This document shows positions 22,508-33,800 of a stretch of DNA of 64,000 bases, in pieces (position 1 is the first letter of the stretch; the number at the start of each line of letters is the position of its first letter). Made by a program: the position numbers and the translations under genes. The DNA is taken from NCBI GenBank assembly GCA_006538405.1, contig BJKQ01000001.1, positions 1,426,001 to 1,490,000 on the forward strand. The letters are read 5' to 3'. Under the pieces are notes generated by a model. That model did no database searches and was not told where the DNA came from. It worked only from the letters and a program-made list of their open reading frames with translations. The stretch is from Hansfordia pulvinata. Its lineage: Eukaryota; Ascomycota; Sordariomycetes; Xylariales.

Positions 22508-23338
22508 ATGAAGCTCTTCGGCCTCCTCCTCACGGGCTGCCTGGCCGTTCTGGCCAGCGGCCTGACTTTGCCGCGTGATGCCTCCAGCGTGTCCCGGCAC
22601 CCAGACGGCGTCCGCAGCGAGGCGTGGCCGGCCGCAGACAAGAGAGCGCCCCGAAACAGGGCGGCTGGCGGGCTGGGAAAGAGGACGGAAACTCTCTACT
22701 TCGACGAGGCCGACCTCCAAAAGCACTACGGCCTGACACGGGTGTACTTGGGCAAGCAGCCAACGCCCGCGCACGGCTGGCTGAGCGGAGCGATCCCCGG
22801 ACTGCCGAGCACCATAGACACCTACGAGCTGCGGCTCGTGGGAAACGGCATGGTCGTGCATAAGTACGAGGTAGACGCAAGGCTGGGCGTCTTCATCACG
22901 GAGATCGAGAACTTCTCAGGCTTCGTCCTCAACCGAGAGCACCGCTTCACGGACCTCAGAGCGACGGCATCCCGGATCATCAACTTTGCCCAGGCCAGCG
23001 GCAAGAGGACTGCCGAGGACATGAAGTACCTCGTGTCGGTGTACGCCAAAGACAAAGGGGCCATTGTCAAGGCCGTTAACACCTTCACTGCCGCCGACAG
23101 AGAGAACGATTTCGGATCGCAGATCCCGGAGGGCTCTCTGGGTTTCAAAGAGAGCAGCCGCAGTCTCTACGGGACCTGGAGCGGCGACAATTCCTTGGAC
23201 AAGAGTGTCAGGTCCATGGTGGACAGCAGCAGTTACAGAGCGTACATGGGAGGCCGGAAGATTAAGGAGGTCAATATTGACTCGTCTATATTCGACGCAG
23301 AAAACTACGAGATCAACGTGCTGTGGAAGCTGTCATGA
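22508..23338 (+). CDS. Unknown secreted protein with dibasic processing sites
   Basis: I do not recognise the family. One open frame of 276 codons without introns. Residues 1-19 (MKLFGLLLTGCLAVLASG) form a signal peptide. Lys-Arg pairs at residues 45-46 and 58-59 would be Kex2 cleavage sites, so residues 20-59 may be a propeptide. The mature part starts at TETLYFDEADLQKHYG. It is moderately charged, has no transmembrane segment and no cysteines after the signal peptide. It contains tyrosine/glycine-rich patches (SRSLYGTWSGDN, SSSYRAYMGG). The codon use and the well-placed ATG after a leader support a real gene. Extracellular enzyme, adhesin or host-interaction protein are all possible; I infer only secretion. 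Confidence 0.7.
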   Translation: MKLFGLLLTGCLAVLASGLTLPRDASSVSRHPDGVRSEAWPAADKRAPRNRAAGGLGKRTETLYFDEADLQKHYGLTRVYLGKQPTPAHGWLSGAIPGLPSTIDTYELRLVGNGMVVHKYEVDARLGVFITEIENFSGFVLNREHRFTDLRATASRIINFAQASGKRTAEDMKYLVSVYAKDKGAIVKAVNTFTAADRENDFGSQIPEGSLGFKESSRSLYGTWSGDNSLDKSVRSMVDSSSYRAYMGGRKIKEVNIDSSIFDAENYEINVLWKLS

Positions 23339-24780
23339 TGACTGGGACGGCACGACAAGCAGCGTTGTTAAAGGGATGGACCCCCTGAATCCTTCTACCT
23401 ACAGGTTGCTGGTCGGGAGGGACCGGAGACGCCTGGGTCACAAAAGGCATACATACCTCTTCGTTACTACTTACTTAGAGCACGGTTTACTCGATTTCGT
23501 TAGCTTCGATGTACCTGTATGTGAGTGCATACGATACACAAGGTGGATATTTACCTACCTACTTAGGTACCTACTTATCTGGACCTATCTGGGTGTACGA
23601 GTAGAATAAACAATCAACAGGTACACGACATCCATTGGTATCTCAGTCGCGTGCCTTGCCTACGGACGTCTGACTTAGATAAGCCCGGCGAGTCATCCGA
23701 GTTGATACCCTTTAGGCTTTGCCCATGTTGGCCTACACGTCGTTGAGGCGTCAACGACTGCGCTGAACTGGGCACCTGTCTCTTGTGGCGCATTGCTGAC
23801 CCATGGCGGGCGAAACGAGCGGCTCTCGGAAGTGCAGGTGTCGACATCGGGTCGCGGTACAAAGAAGGGAGGAAGGGTGAGTCGGAGGGCGCACAGAAAC
23901 GGGGGCCTCTGGGGATCGATCAATGTGTGTGTCCGGTGCCTGACGATCTGCCGAAGACGTAGATGTCCATGGATACCCGCAGGTTCTGTACATGAACCCT
24001 TACGAGTACCTACTGTGAGCCCAAGGTACGGCAAATGCGAGTTGCTGTATCTGGTCTCTGTTCCTTGAATGCCCGGGACACTCTTCTACTCCGGAGCTAT
24101 CCATGGATGATGAGTCTTATACTGCAAGCGACACTCACCGTACATGTAGCCCGGAGGTACCCCGCACTCGGCTGGGGGATGGTCTGTACAGCCTTTGCTC
24201 CAGGTTCTATTCCGTCATCTAGGGACCACCAGTCATTCCCCCGACACCCCGAGGTCACCTAAGGGTACCTAACCTTCCGGCTTGGAAGTCCCTCAAGCCT
24301 TCCGGGGGTGTTCTAGCCTCGGGGCGGGCTCTACAGGGGTCCACGCACGAGCTGGAGTGCCTTACCGGCCTGCGGGGACCCAATAGGCGCTGGAGCCACA
24401 ACGCTTTTAGGTTGCGCCGGAGCGGGAGTCAGAACTGAACCTCCACTGGAACCTGGAGGGGCTGGACCTGGAAGCTACAGTACCTTCCATACCTAACGTG
24501 CAAGCTAGAGCTTGCTGCCCCTCACCACCACGCCACGGCCCCCCTCCTCGCCCAAACCTCGACGATCCAGTTTCTCCCCCTCCGAGCCTCCCGGCCGACT
24601 CGATGGATCCCGCCCTCCTTCTCCCTCTCCTGCCAGGTCCCACCCCTCGGAGTCGAGCCACACCACCCTGACCCGACCTGTTGTTCCTCCATCGCCTTGT
24701 CACACCGCACTAGGCACACATAACTCACGTCTCCCCTTCGTCTTGCCCACGCACAAGCACACACATTCTCCCCAAAAGCC
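23339..24780. other. Intergenic upstream of ERG8
   Basis: No supported gene. AT-richer near 23450-23630, where TACCTACCTACTTAGGTACC-type words cluster; TACGAGT words occur near 23597 and 24001. Confidence 0.5.
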
Positions 24781-26259
24781 ATGCCGAGCGCCAAGGCGAC
24801 CACGGCCGTCTCGGCCCCCGCAAGGTCCTCCTCGCCGGCGGCTACCTCGTCCTCGACCGCGACTACACCGGGCTTGTCTACGGCCTCAGCGCCCGCATCA
24901 GCGTCGTCGCCCAGCCCATCCACACCAGCGCCGGCGTCCAGCTCAGCGAGATCGTCGTCACCAGCCCCCAGTTCCTCGACGCCCAGTGGCGCTACGGCTA
25001 CCACCTGGCCCCGATGACGGCGGCATCAAGGTCACCCAGCTGCAAGTGTGAGTCCGCCCGCCCCCCTTTCCGAAGCCCACACGCCGCACGACCCTCGCCT
25101 GCTGCTGCTGCCGCCGCTGCCGCCGCCCCTACTGACCAACCTCGCCTGCTCCCAGCGGCTCCAACATCAACCCCAACCCCTTCGTCGAAACCACCCTAAG
25201 CTACGCCCTCACCTACATCGCACGCGTCTCCAGCCAGCAGCCGGCCCACAGCTTCGACCCATCACGCCTGACCATCCTGGCCGACAACGACTACTACTCC
25301 CAGCCACACGCCGAAGAAGAGGCGGCCTCGGACCCGGCAACCCCTGCGCAGCCGGCCACGGGCGGCCCACGGTTCGCCAAGTTCCCCACCACGCTCCGGG
25401 GCGCCAACAAGACAGGGCTGGGCTCGTCGGCCGCGCTGGTTACGGCCCTGACGGCCTCGCTGCTGACGCACTACCTGCCGCGGGAGCAGTTCGACTCGAC
25501 CACCGACGCCGGCCGCCGCGTCCTGCACAACCTGGCGCAGGCCGCCCACTGCGCCGCGCAGGGCAAGGTGGGCTCGGGCTTCGACGTGGCCGCCGCCGTC
25601 TTCGGCAGCTGCCAGTACCGCCGCTTCTCCCCGTCCGTCCTGGGCGCGCTGCCCGAGGCCGGCGCCCCGGGCTTCGGCCCCGCGCTCGTGGCGTGCGTCG
25701 ACGGCGGGGACTGGGACACGGAGGTGACCAAGGCGGGGTCAGCGTGCCGCCGGGGCTCGCGCTGCGCATGTGCGACGTGGACTGCGGCAGCCAGACGGTG
25801 GGCATGGTCAAGAAGGTGCTGGCGTGGCGGGCCGCGCAGCCCGAGGCCGCGGGCAAGCTCTGGGGCGAGCTGCAGGCGCGCAACGAGGCGCTGGGCGCCG
25901 CGCTGCAGGAGGGCCGGCCCGAGCCCGAGATGGCGGCGGCGGTCGCCGCGGTGCGCGAGCACATCCGCGCCATGGGCGCCGAGAGCGGGGTCCCCATCGA
26001 GCCCGAGGCGCAGACGGCCCTGCTCGACGCGCTGACGGACGGGGTCGAGGGGGTGTACGGCGGGGTGGTGCCGGGGGCGGGCGGCTTCGACGCCGTCGCC
26101 CTGATTGTGCGCGACGACGCGGCCACGGAGGCGCGCGTCCGGGGCTTCGTGTCGGCGTGGGGCCGGGAGCGGGGCGGCACCGTGCGCCTGCTCGACGTCA
26201 AGGGCGAGATGGAGGGCGTGCGCAGCGAGGGCCTGGCGCAGTACGAGGGCTGGATCTGA
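24781..26259 (+). CDS. ERG8: Phosphomevalonate kinase, three frame breaks
   Basis: Phosphorylates mevalonate-5-phosphate in the ergosterol/isoprenoid pathway; GHMP kinase fold. The N-terminus MPSAKATTAVSAP should continue GKVLLAGGYLVLDRDYTG, but that block lies one frame away after a C5G stretch at 24815-24821. A second -1 step is needed at about 25009-25014 before DDGGIKVTQLQV. An intron at 25048-25155 (GTGAGT...CCCAG) joins LQV to GSNINPNPFVETTLSYALTY. The ATP-binding glycine/serine loop KTGLGSSAALVTAL and QGKVGSGFDVAAA follow. A third -1 step at about 25730-25739 leads into GLALRMCDVDCGSQTVGMVKK. The C-terminus has GAGGFDAVALIV. Adding one base at each site gives 457 residues with correct intron phase. 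ERG8 is essential in yeast, so undercalled bases are the likely cause. Confidence 0.9.
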
Positions 26260-27026
26260 TGGAGGGGAGGGGCCCCGGGCGCGCCACGGGACACTGGATA
26301 CCCTGCCAAGTCTAGAGAGGTTAAAAAAAAAGAAATCTAAAGAAGAAATCATAATACCCTCGAACCTGCCATAAAGTAAGAACGGGATGCCAATTCGACA
26401 AATGCCATGCGAGTGCCCGCATGACTCGCGAAAGGTGAACTCATTTGCGCGGGGATTCATGCGCCGCGCCAGGGCCGACCCCTCCCCCAACACCCCAGAG
26501 CACCACCCCGGCGCGGCATTGAGGCACGGATGGCAGCGAACATTATTAGCCTTCCTTCTAGAGCACGGCGGGAGAAGAACCGAAGAAGCCGAGCCGACGT
26601 GGGCGGGCCGCGGGCGTGCCAGTCTGGGAGGGGGAAAACCGTGAGATGCAAACCACCCACTCTGTACCCAAGGTACTACCGTATGAAAACGATCACGGGT
26701 CTGGGGGATATAACCACGACCGGCCTGGCGGAGCCACAGTCGCGTCTCACAGGTTACGCGGTACGGACGTGGGTGGCTTGCGGGCGCGGGGGAGTTGGTG
26801 GTCCGGTCCGGGCCCAGCTCCGACTTTTGGCGAGCGCATCGTCGTCGTCGTCGAGACCATCTTCTTTCTTCGTATAAAGCGCGCCGTCGATATATCTCTT
26901 GATCTTAGAAATTCCCGCTTCGGCCTTTCGCCGCCCCCCCCCTCCCTGCCCACCAGGCCCCATTGATCCCGGACCTGGACCCCCTTTTCCCGACGCGTGG
27001 TGTATCTCGTAGGTGCAAATCGCTTG

Positions 27027-27030
<4 letters not shown>

Positions 27031-27092
<62 letters not shown>

Positions 27093-27107
27093 GCGTGTGC
27101 GTGTGTC
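27031..27107. repeat. (GT)n microsatellite
   Basis: Almost perfect GT repeat of about 38 units; the last units are interrupted by GTGC. Confidence 0.97.
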
Positions 27108-27239
27108 CATACCTGGAGGGTGGGGCACGTCATGACGTGATATCAGCCCCTGGCCTTGTTACTCCCGTACCTCTTGCGTGGGATATCATTCTTTCTCTTG
27201 CCGTACGAGTAATCCAGCGGGTGGCGCGCCAGTGCGTGT

Positions 27240-27277
27240 TTTTTGTTGATGTTGTTGTTGTTGTTGTTGCTGTTAGT
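27240..27277. repeat. (GTT)n microsatellite
   Basis: Short GTT repeat with one GAT and one GCT interruption. Confidence 0.9.
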
Positions 27278-27463
27278 GTTTCCATCCCTGTCACGATGAA
27301 GACAGAATAGGGACCCCTGTCTCGACTCGACGCACATAACCCCCCTCCCTCTTCGGTGCGGGTAGCGCGCTGTCTCTGCATCTCGTAAGGGGTTCGTCCC
27401 CGTCTCTTGCCCACCGTCCACAACGTAAACATCCCTGCCGGGACAAGGAGAAGGCGTCCAGGG

Positions 27464-27481
27464 GAAGGGGGGGGGGGGGGG
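27464..27481. repeat. Poly-G run
   Basis: A long G run following GGGGAA. Such runs are unstable in sequencing, so its length should not be trusted. Confidence 0.85.
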
Positions 27482-27687
27482 CAGCGACGAGATGAGGAGC
27501 CGCGTACGGGTGCATGCGCCGGTGCAGTTGCTGTCGCAGCCTTGCAACGGCGCGGGTGCCGTCTCCGCATCCGCTGGGGCGGGTATCTTGAAGGCAAGAT
27601 CTTTTTCTTCTTCAAAAAAAAAAAGAAAGAAAGATGTTTGCATACACCTCACCCAGGTGTATGTTATTAGGTAGTATGCAACGACCG

Positions 27688-27713
27688 TTTTCTTTCTTTC
27701 TTTCTTTCTTTTC
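27688..27713. repeat. (TTTC)n microsatellite
   Basis: About six TTTC units; an A-rich AAAG-type tract lies nearby at 27614-27632. Confidence 0.9.
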
Positions 27714-28207
27714 GGACTGTGACTGATAATGTGCTATATACACCGTTGGACTGCCACAGACTGGAAACCCCCAGCGAGTCTCCAGATCTCCTCCCGATTG
27801 TGATTGTCCCTGCGTGCAAACCGAACGGGCCGGCCGGTCGTCCTCCCGCAGCGCAGGCACGCGAGCCTCACTTTTCCAGCTTCTCAGGTATTCATATGTC
27901 CCCCCCGGGCGGCCCCCGAAATCATGCATCGACCGTTCGATAAGTGTGGGCCGCCGAGACCCCGCCGCGAGTGAGCCAGGCGTATCCGCAAAAGCACACC
28001 TAATCACGCTCATCATCATCGTCTGTGGGTACTCGTAGGTCCCCTATTCTCGAATACGTTATTTTCCCCGTGTCCACCACTACTTATTACTATGTAGGTT
28101 AGGCCCATGTAGGTAGCGCGAGGCATGTAAAACAAGACGCGCCTGTAAGATGCGACGCGCCTGCGCCAGACACGCGTGACACCACCCCGTTCCTGTGTCT
28201 CCTTCCC

Positions 28208-28237
28208 ATCACCACCACCACCACCACCACCACCACA
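28208..28237. repeat. (CAC)n microsatellite
   Basis: About ten CAC/ACC triplets. Confidence 0.9.
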
Positions 28238-30312
28238 CTTTGCCCGACCCCCCCTGGATTTCGTGAGGGACTCTAATCGTCAGAGCCGCCCTCTGAAGCA
28301 TCTGACTTCTTTTCCCTATCATGGCTGTTCTTGCCCCCCTCCCTCGGCGCGTACTCGTAAAAGCCCCGCCGGCCCCCCCCCCCCCCCTAAACCAGCCCCC
28401 ATTCTGAGGAGAGTTATTAGTGCAAGTTTGCGCACGCGCGCGCGTTCCCCATGCGCGTGTCCTGCCGAAAGTGCCGAAGCGCGGGCGCGAAAGTGACTTC
28501 TCAAGGGAATCGCTCGCCCAGCAATACAAGGCCGCCCCCCACCTCATCGCACCCACGCAAGCCACACACGCGTGCGCGCGGCGCGGGCGGCCATGCCATG
28601 GCTTGCAAGGGAACCTCGAAATACCCGTACCCACACACCGCAATCTGTGAGGGAGGGGAATCCATACTCGTTACATCAAGAGTGACTCGGCCCGACCGCC
28701 ACTTCACATACCATTCTACTCCGTAGCCAGACGCATGGGGACGGGAGAGGGAGAAGGGGGAAATAACATAAAACACCGCGGAGAAAGATGCATCTTTGCC
28801 CAGGGCCACTCAGAAAAATTGACAGAGTTGAGCTGATTTTTGGTCTTCTTCGTATCGCCAGGGCTGGGCTGCCGCCAATCGGCAACACGCCCTTCCCCCT
28901 GCTTCCGTCTCCCCCGCGCCAAGTCCCGCGCGGCGTCTTTCTTAGGGGGGAGGCAGGGGTGCAAGTTCGCGACCCCTGGAGAAGTTCTTGCGGGTAGCCG
29001 CTTTTTCTCACGAACCCAGACCCCTTATTAGCACTGGCAGAGGCCAAAGCCAGCCTGGGCACGGGTACTCGTAGAGCCAAGAAACCACCATTTGTTCTAG
29101 AAGCTTTCCACAACTCCCCGCAGAGCACGAGTACGGCTGAAAGGGCAGAAAAGGGGAGATGAATTGGGCTGGGTTCGGAGAGTACATCCGCGTACGAGCA
29201 AATAACAAGTGGCCGCCATGCGTGCAGGGTTAGGGGTGCCCCGCGCGTGTCCGCAAGCGGTCGGTGTGCCATTTCGACCACCGCACGACGGCCTGCTCAT
29301 CATGCTCGTGGACTGTCACGGCGATCTCCTTGCTCCATTCTGAAGTGTGGTGTGACGCCCTTCGCCGCCATTCACTGAGCTAAGGTATGCGGCCCAGCGC
29401 CAGCCGGCGGCTTGGGCAAGCTCGGGCAGCCAAGTGACAGCTGTGTCGAGTCGAGTCCGAACCGCGGGCTTCGGTCGTGGCCGTGCCTCTGGTTGCTCGC
29501 CCGGCCCCCATCCCATCATCAGTGCGCAGAGGTCCGCGCTGGGGCGCCGGAGCGTAATCGTCCCGGGCTCCCGGGACTACGATCGCCCATCATGAACCGG
29601 ACCAGTCGCACCGCATAGTACATCAGGTTCTCGACTTCAACTGCATCGCGCCAATGTTGGCGAGCAAATTATGCTTCGTATCGTATTCGTGTACCCCTTC
29701 TAGTCTCATGCAAGCCGTCGCCGCCACAGTGGGCGCGTTCGAGAACAAAGAGGAAATTGTAAATGAGAAAGTAGGGAAAAAAAGAACCAATGCCGGTACA
29801 TGACCCCGACCGACGGATCCAGAAACGCCTTACACCTGTCCGGAGGACCTCTCAACCCGTGCGGGCGGCAGTGAGAGCCGGAGGCCCTTCGTTATGCCAT
29901 TTTGCCAGTCCTGTCCTGCCTCGTGATCCCCTGCCTTTGCCACAGGCTCTTGAACCGTAAAACTCCAAAACAGTCGTACATATCTTTCTTTCAAGTGGTG
30001 TCCTCTTGGGCCCTAGTCCAGCGTAGTCGCATTCCAGCCAAAACGCCAGAATCCCTGAAGCACTCTTTGGGCCCCACCTCGACTGGACGTCTCTGTCAAA
30101 ACAAGGTGGGCTGTCGGAGTGATCGGGCAACGGGGGCCCTTTGTGCGGTGGTCACCTGGTGCGCTGGCTCCCCCTCTCGCGACAGGTGAAGCAGTGGTCA
30201 TCGGCCATTTCATAGTACGAGAAGATCAGTCCGAGCGGGCCCCGAGGTGGCCTTCTTGTGACCTGTGCGAGCGACACAGAGACAGAGAGATGGAAATTGA
30301 GTGCTCGTCCCC

Positions 30313-30809
30313 TCAGATGAGGTTCCCGGCGGGGGTGGTCTGCAGCGAAGGGGCGTCGAGAACGGGTGGGGTGGGCGCGGCGCGATGGCCTTGATGACGC
30401 GCACGGTCCTCGGATTCCGAGGCGACGCCCAGGCGGGAGGCCGCAGCCTTCTCCTTGAGAATGGTGATCCTGTGGGGATCGATAAGCCAATGTTTTTCAC
30501 AACAATCGGGTCGAGTCGGTACTCGTAGAAGCCCTTGCTTTGAGTGGCGGGGAAGGTAGGCTTGGGGGAGACTGGACTTACTCGTCGTCCGAGATACCGG
30601 GCAGGGCGACATTGTTGTGCTTGAAGTCAAAGGGGCTGGACTGTGAGGCGAGATTCGGTTAGCTGTGGGCTCTCATGAATGCCGAGGCAGTAGCAGGGGC
30701 TTCGACGACTTACGATTTGCATGGAGCGTCTCTGAACAGAGGAGCCCTTGGGCTTGAAAAGGCGCTGCAGGCGCACGGCGAAGGTCTTGAGTCCGAAGCA
30801 GCCGTCCAT
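30313..30809 (-). CDS. Small CRIB-motif protein (putative Cdc42/Rho-GTPase effector)
   Basis: Three exons (30809-30714, 30640-30582, 30469-30313) encode 103 residues with matching phases. The donors read GTAAGT (both), and the acceptors CTCACAG and CCCACAG. The junction of exons 1 and 2 creates MQISSPFDFKHNNVALPG. This fits the CRIB/PBD consensus I-S-x-P-(x)-F-x-H, with N-N-V in place of the usual H-V-G. The N-terminus MDGCFGLKTF has a single cysteine and is followed by a basic stretch (LFKPKGSSVQRR), a layout that could support membrane association. The C-terminal half is polar with an ITILKEKAAASRLG helix and a proline-rich end. Small CRIB-only proteins (animal CDC42SE/SPEC, yeast Gic1/2) bind activated Cdc42; binding here is inferred from the motif alone. 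Confidence 0.68.
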
Positions 30810-33800
30810 TTTTGCGGTGGTGATGATTGACGGTGGTGGTGGGGGTTGTGGTGTGTGGTGGGTGTAGTCGAGTAGGCGAAGACCCAAGTATTAAAATAGA
30901 GTAAGGTGTATGTAGTTGACGCAAGTGGGTGGCGAAGATGGGGACGTTGTCGTTCTCGGTGTGAGTGGAGGGTGGGTTGGTTGGTGGGCGGGTGAAGATC
31001 GGAGGGAGGAACCGACTCGGTCTGGCTGGGTAGTCCAGGCAGGGGGGAGCAGGTTACGCAAGCGGTGCACGGCGTCAGGTCGGTCGGCGGAGAGACGGGG
31101 GCAGTATCAAACGAATGTGTGTGTGCGTGTGTGTGAGAGAGTGAGTGGGAGAGAAGGACCGGAGGTGGTATGAATGTGTGGCAGCAGGGGCCGTGGCACA
31201 GATCAAGATCAAAGCGGGTGGTGGAGGCGGGAAAAAAGAATGGCAGCCGGGTCGGGTTGGCGAATTATGACCACAAGTAACAGCAGAGGCTTGATCTTGA
31301 GACAGACGGGCGGGAGGTGTTGCAGGTTGGCCGGGGGGGTTTATGGTTATTGTACTCTGTACGAGCACCAAAAGTTCCAGTAGAGGTAGCGTAGGTAGCT
31401 GGAGCAAGAACGATGGGGAGTCGGGTTCCAATGGAGTCTCGTACGGCAGGCAGGCACAGTACGGTTGGTAAGGTAAGGTACGGTAGGTACTTTGGCTGGA
31501 GGGCGACGCGGCGGAGGCAGTCGCGGTTGCGGTCGCAGTTGCAGTTGCAGTGTTAGGAGCTGGGACGCGGGAGTCGGGTGGCGGCTATTTTTGGCATAGG
31601 CGAGACAATGCGCATGAGATTACTGGGCGGGACGAGATGAGGAAATATAGGGGCGGTTCAAGACACGGCAGTTCTGGCGCGCGAGCGTGGGCTGGAGGGG
31701 TGAGCAGGCAGGCCGCCCGGTACTTGTACTCGAGCCCGATCGGCAGGGCAGCCAGGCAGTTCAGGAGCGGGCAGGCACACAGACAGGCACTCAGCGCTGC
31801 TCCTTTTCGCGTCCGTCGTGGCAGGGAAAATGCCGCTTGTTCGATCGGTCGAGCAGGAGGGGAGAGAGTAGAGGGTAGAGGGCGCGGGAAAAGCGTGCAG
31901 ATCAGATCCTGGGACTGCGCAGCTCGGCGTGCAGGCGCTTCTCCAAGGCCAGCGGGGCTAGAACGAGAATCGGTTTAGCCACCTTGTACTGGCGACCGGC
32001 GTTGCAGCAGTGCGTACTGCGGTGGGCAGGGCAGGCCGACGGTTGGTTCCTTGTGCAAGTATGGAGGGGGGAGCACCTCAACTGCTCTCTTGCTTATTAT
32101 GGATTACAGGTATTAGGTTAGGTAGGTAGGTAGAGGGCGGCGGCCTCCAAGCAAGCAACAGAAGCGGCCCTCGCTCGAGTAGGCAGCTGTCGTAGGCACG
32201 CGACGAATCCGTCGGGCGCCAAGGCTTGAGTCGGACAGGAAAGGAGCGTCTGCCGAATGACGCAGTTCGGAAGCACGAGGGCGGGAAAACCTGGCGACAA
32301 GGGCCGGGAGGGGCTTTGTTGTCGGTTGGCCGGGCGTGGCGTGTGGTGCGGTGTGGTGCGGTGGCGGATCGGACCAGCGCAATCCCTCGACCGGGGCCTG
32401 GCACGCGTGGCTCTGGGGGATCGACAGGGCGGGCGGGACGAGGCCGCAAGGAACAATGCAACGCGCGTGGTGAATAGGTAAGGTAGATGAGTAATGGAAG
32501 GAGAACGCCGGTTGGTCTGGAGGTGTCGACCAGCTGGGCTGCGCGCCGAACGGGCGGGCGGGCGTGCGGGCAAAGAACGAGCAGCAGACGGCGGGCGAAC
32601 CGGCGCGTTGGTCTGGTCGATTAGGATTAATTAATTACTGTACGGTATTGGCGGTGGAGTCGCTCGGCGTCCGGCTGACTGACAGACGAGGGAATGAACA
32701 GAGCAGAGAGATCAAGGGTAATCAAAGAGTGACGGCGGTACCACGGACGGACCAAGCGAATGAACGAATGAATGGATGAATGAATAGGTGAAAATTAAAG
32801 AGCGTAGTAGCCTCACATGGGCCAGGTCGGCGGACAAGGAAGATGCTGATGCTGCTGAGGGCTGATGACGGATGATGGGATTTCGGGACGGCCTCATGGA
32901 CAAATGACATGTTGCTATATGGGGATTATTATACCAGACCCTCCCGTCGGCCCCGTCTCCCTTGACAGACGCGTACTCCTCCTAAGCAAGTCCGTCCCTT
33001 GTCCGTTTGACGGGCACGGATGGCCAGCGCTCCCAATCGATTCGCAAGCCCGCCGAATGCGGACGGCGCCCGAGTCCTGCTGACCCTTGGACCCTGATCA
33101 TCAAATGAGCCATCGATATATTTTTGATTGCGCGTACCCTGGAGGGAGCCTGGGGAAGGGTGCTTCCGGCGCGTGTCGTCCTCGCCCGGACGAGCACAAA
33201 ACCTAAGATATGGTACTATTGCAGACAGGGAGACCAGGGCCGGACGATCCTCAGATTGACTCGAAAATGCGTTTCATACACCATACCTCCAGGTATCTCC
33301 CTCGCGGCCCTACTCGTATGCTACGGCTGTGCGTGCCAGTTGTGCCCCTGCTCTATCGACGCCAGATTGCTGCCGAATGGCGGTATTGGCATCTCTGCGT
33401 CCTCGACGTAGCAGTGGTACAGGAAAACCCTGCCAGCCCGTCTGAATCTAATGCAAATGTTTCACACTGGCAGGGCGAGATCGAGTCGGTGTGCTGATGT
33501 ATGTGTCAATCGCGCGAGGCTGCAGCCCGAGCCCGCAACCTTCTGTGGCGTGCAGCGCACGAGTGAGTACGTGTGCAAGGTACTGTTCAGTACGAGTGGT
33601 GGGCGGAGGGCAGTGGACATTGGTGAGCGGTCAAGGTTGGCGTCAAAGTCGATGAATGTTGATCCATCCACCATTGCCTGTCCACTCGTTGCACGCATGT
33701 GGCACCATCTTTGACCCGATGGTAAGGTATGAGGTCATGCCATCCGTCAGGTACAAGCGCATCCCACCTGCTGTGCCTGCTGTACGCCAACCCGGTAAAA

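Larger units (their letters stand above)
26260..30312. other. Long gene-poor region rich in simple repeats
   Basis: About 4 kb with no supported coding sequence. It contains a (GT)n tract, GTT, TTTC and CAC repeats, and poly-G/poly-C runs, listed separately. Open frames such as those reading Thr-His repeats come from the (GT)n tract. ACTCGTA words occur near 28027, 28350 and 29065. The first few hundred bases hold the ERG8 3' end, with an A-rich stretch at 26321-26345. Confidence 0.6.

Noticed and set aside
26747..27133. Thr-His repeat proteins on the minus strand
   Set aside because: They are translations of the (GT)n microsatellite.
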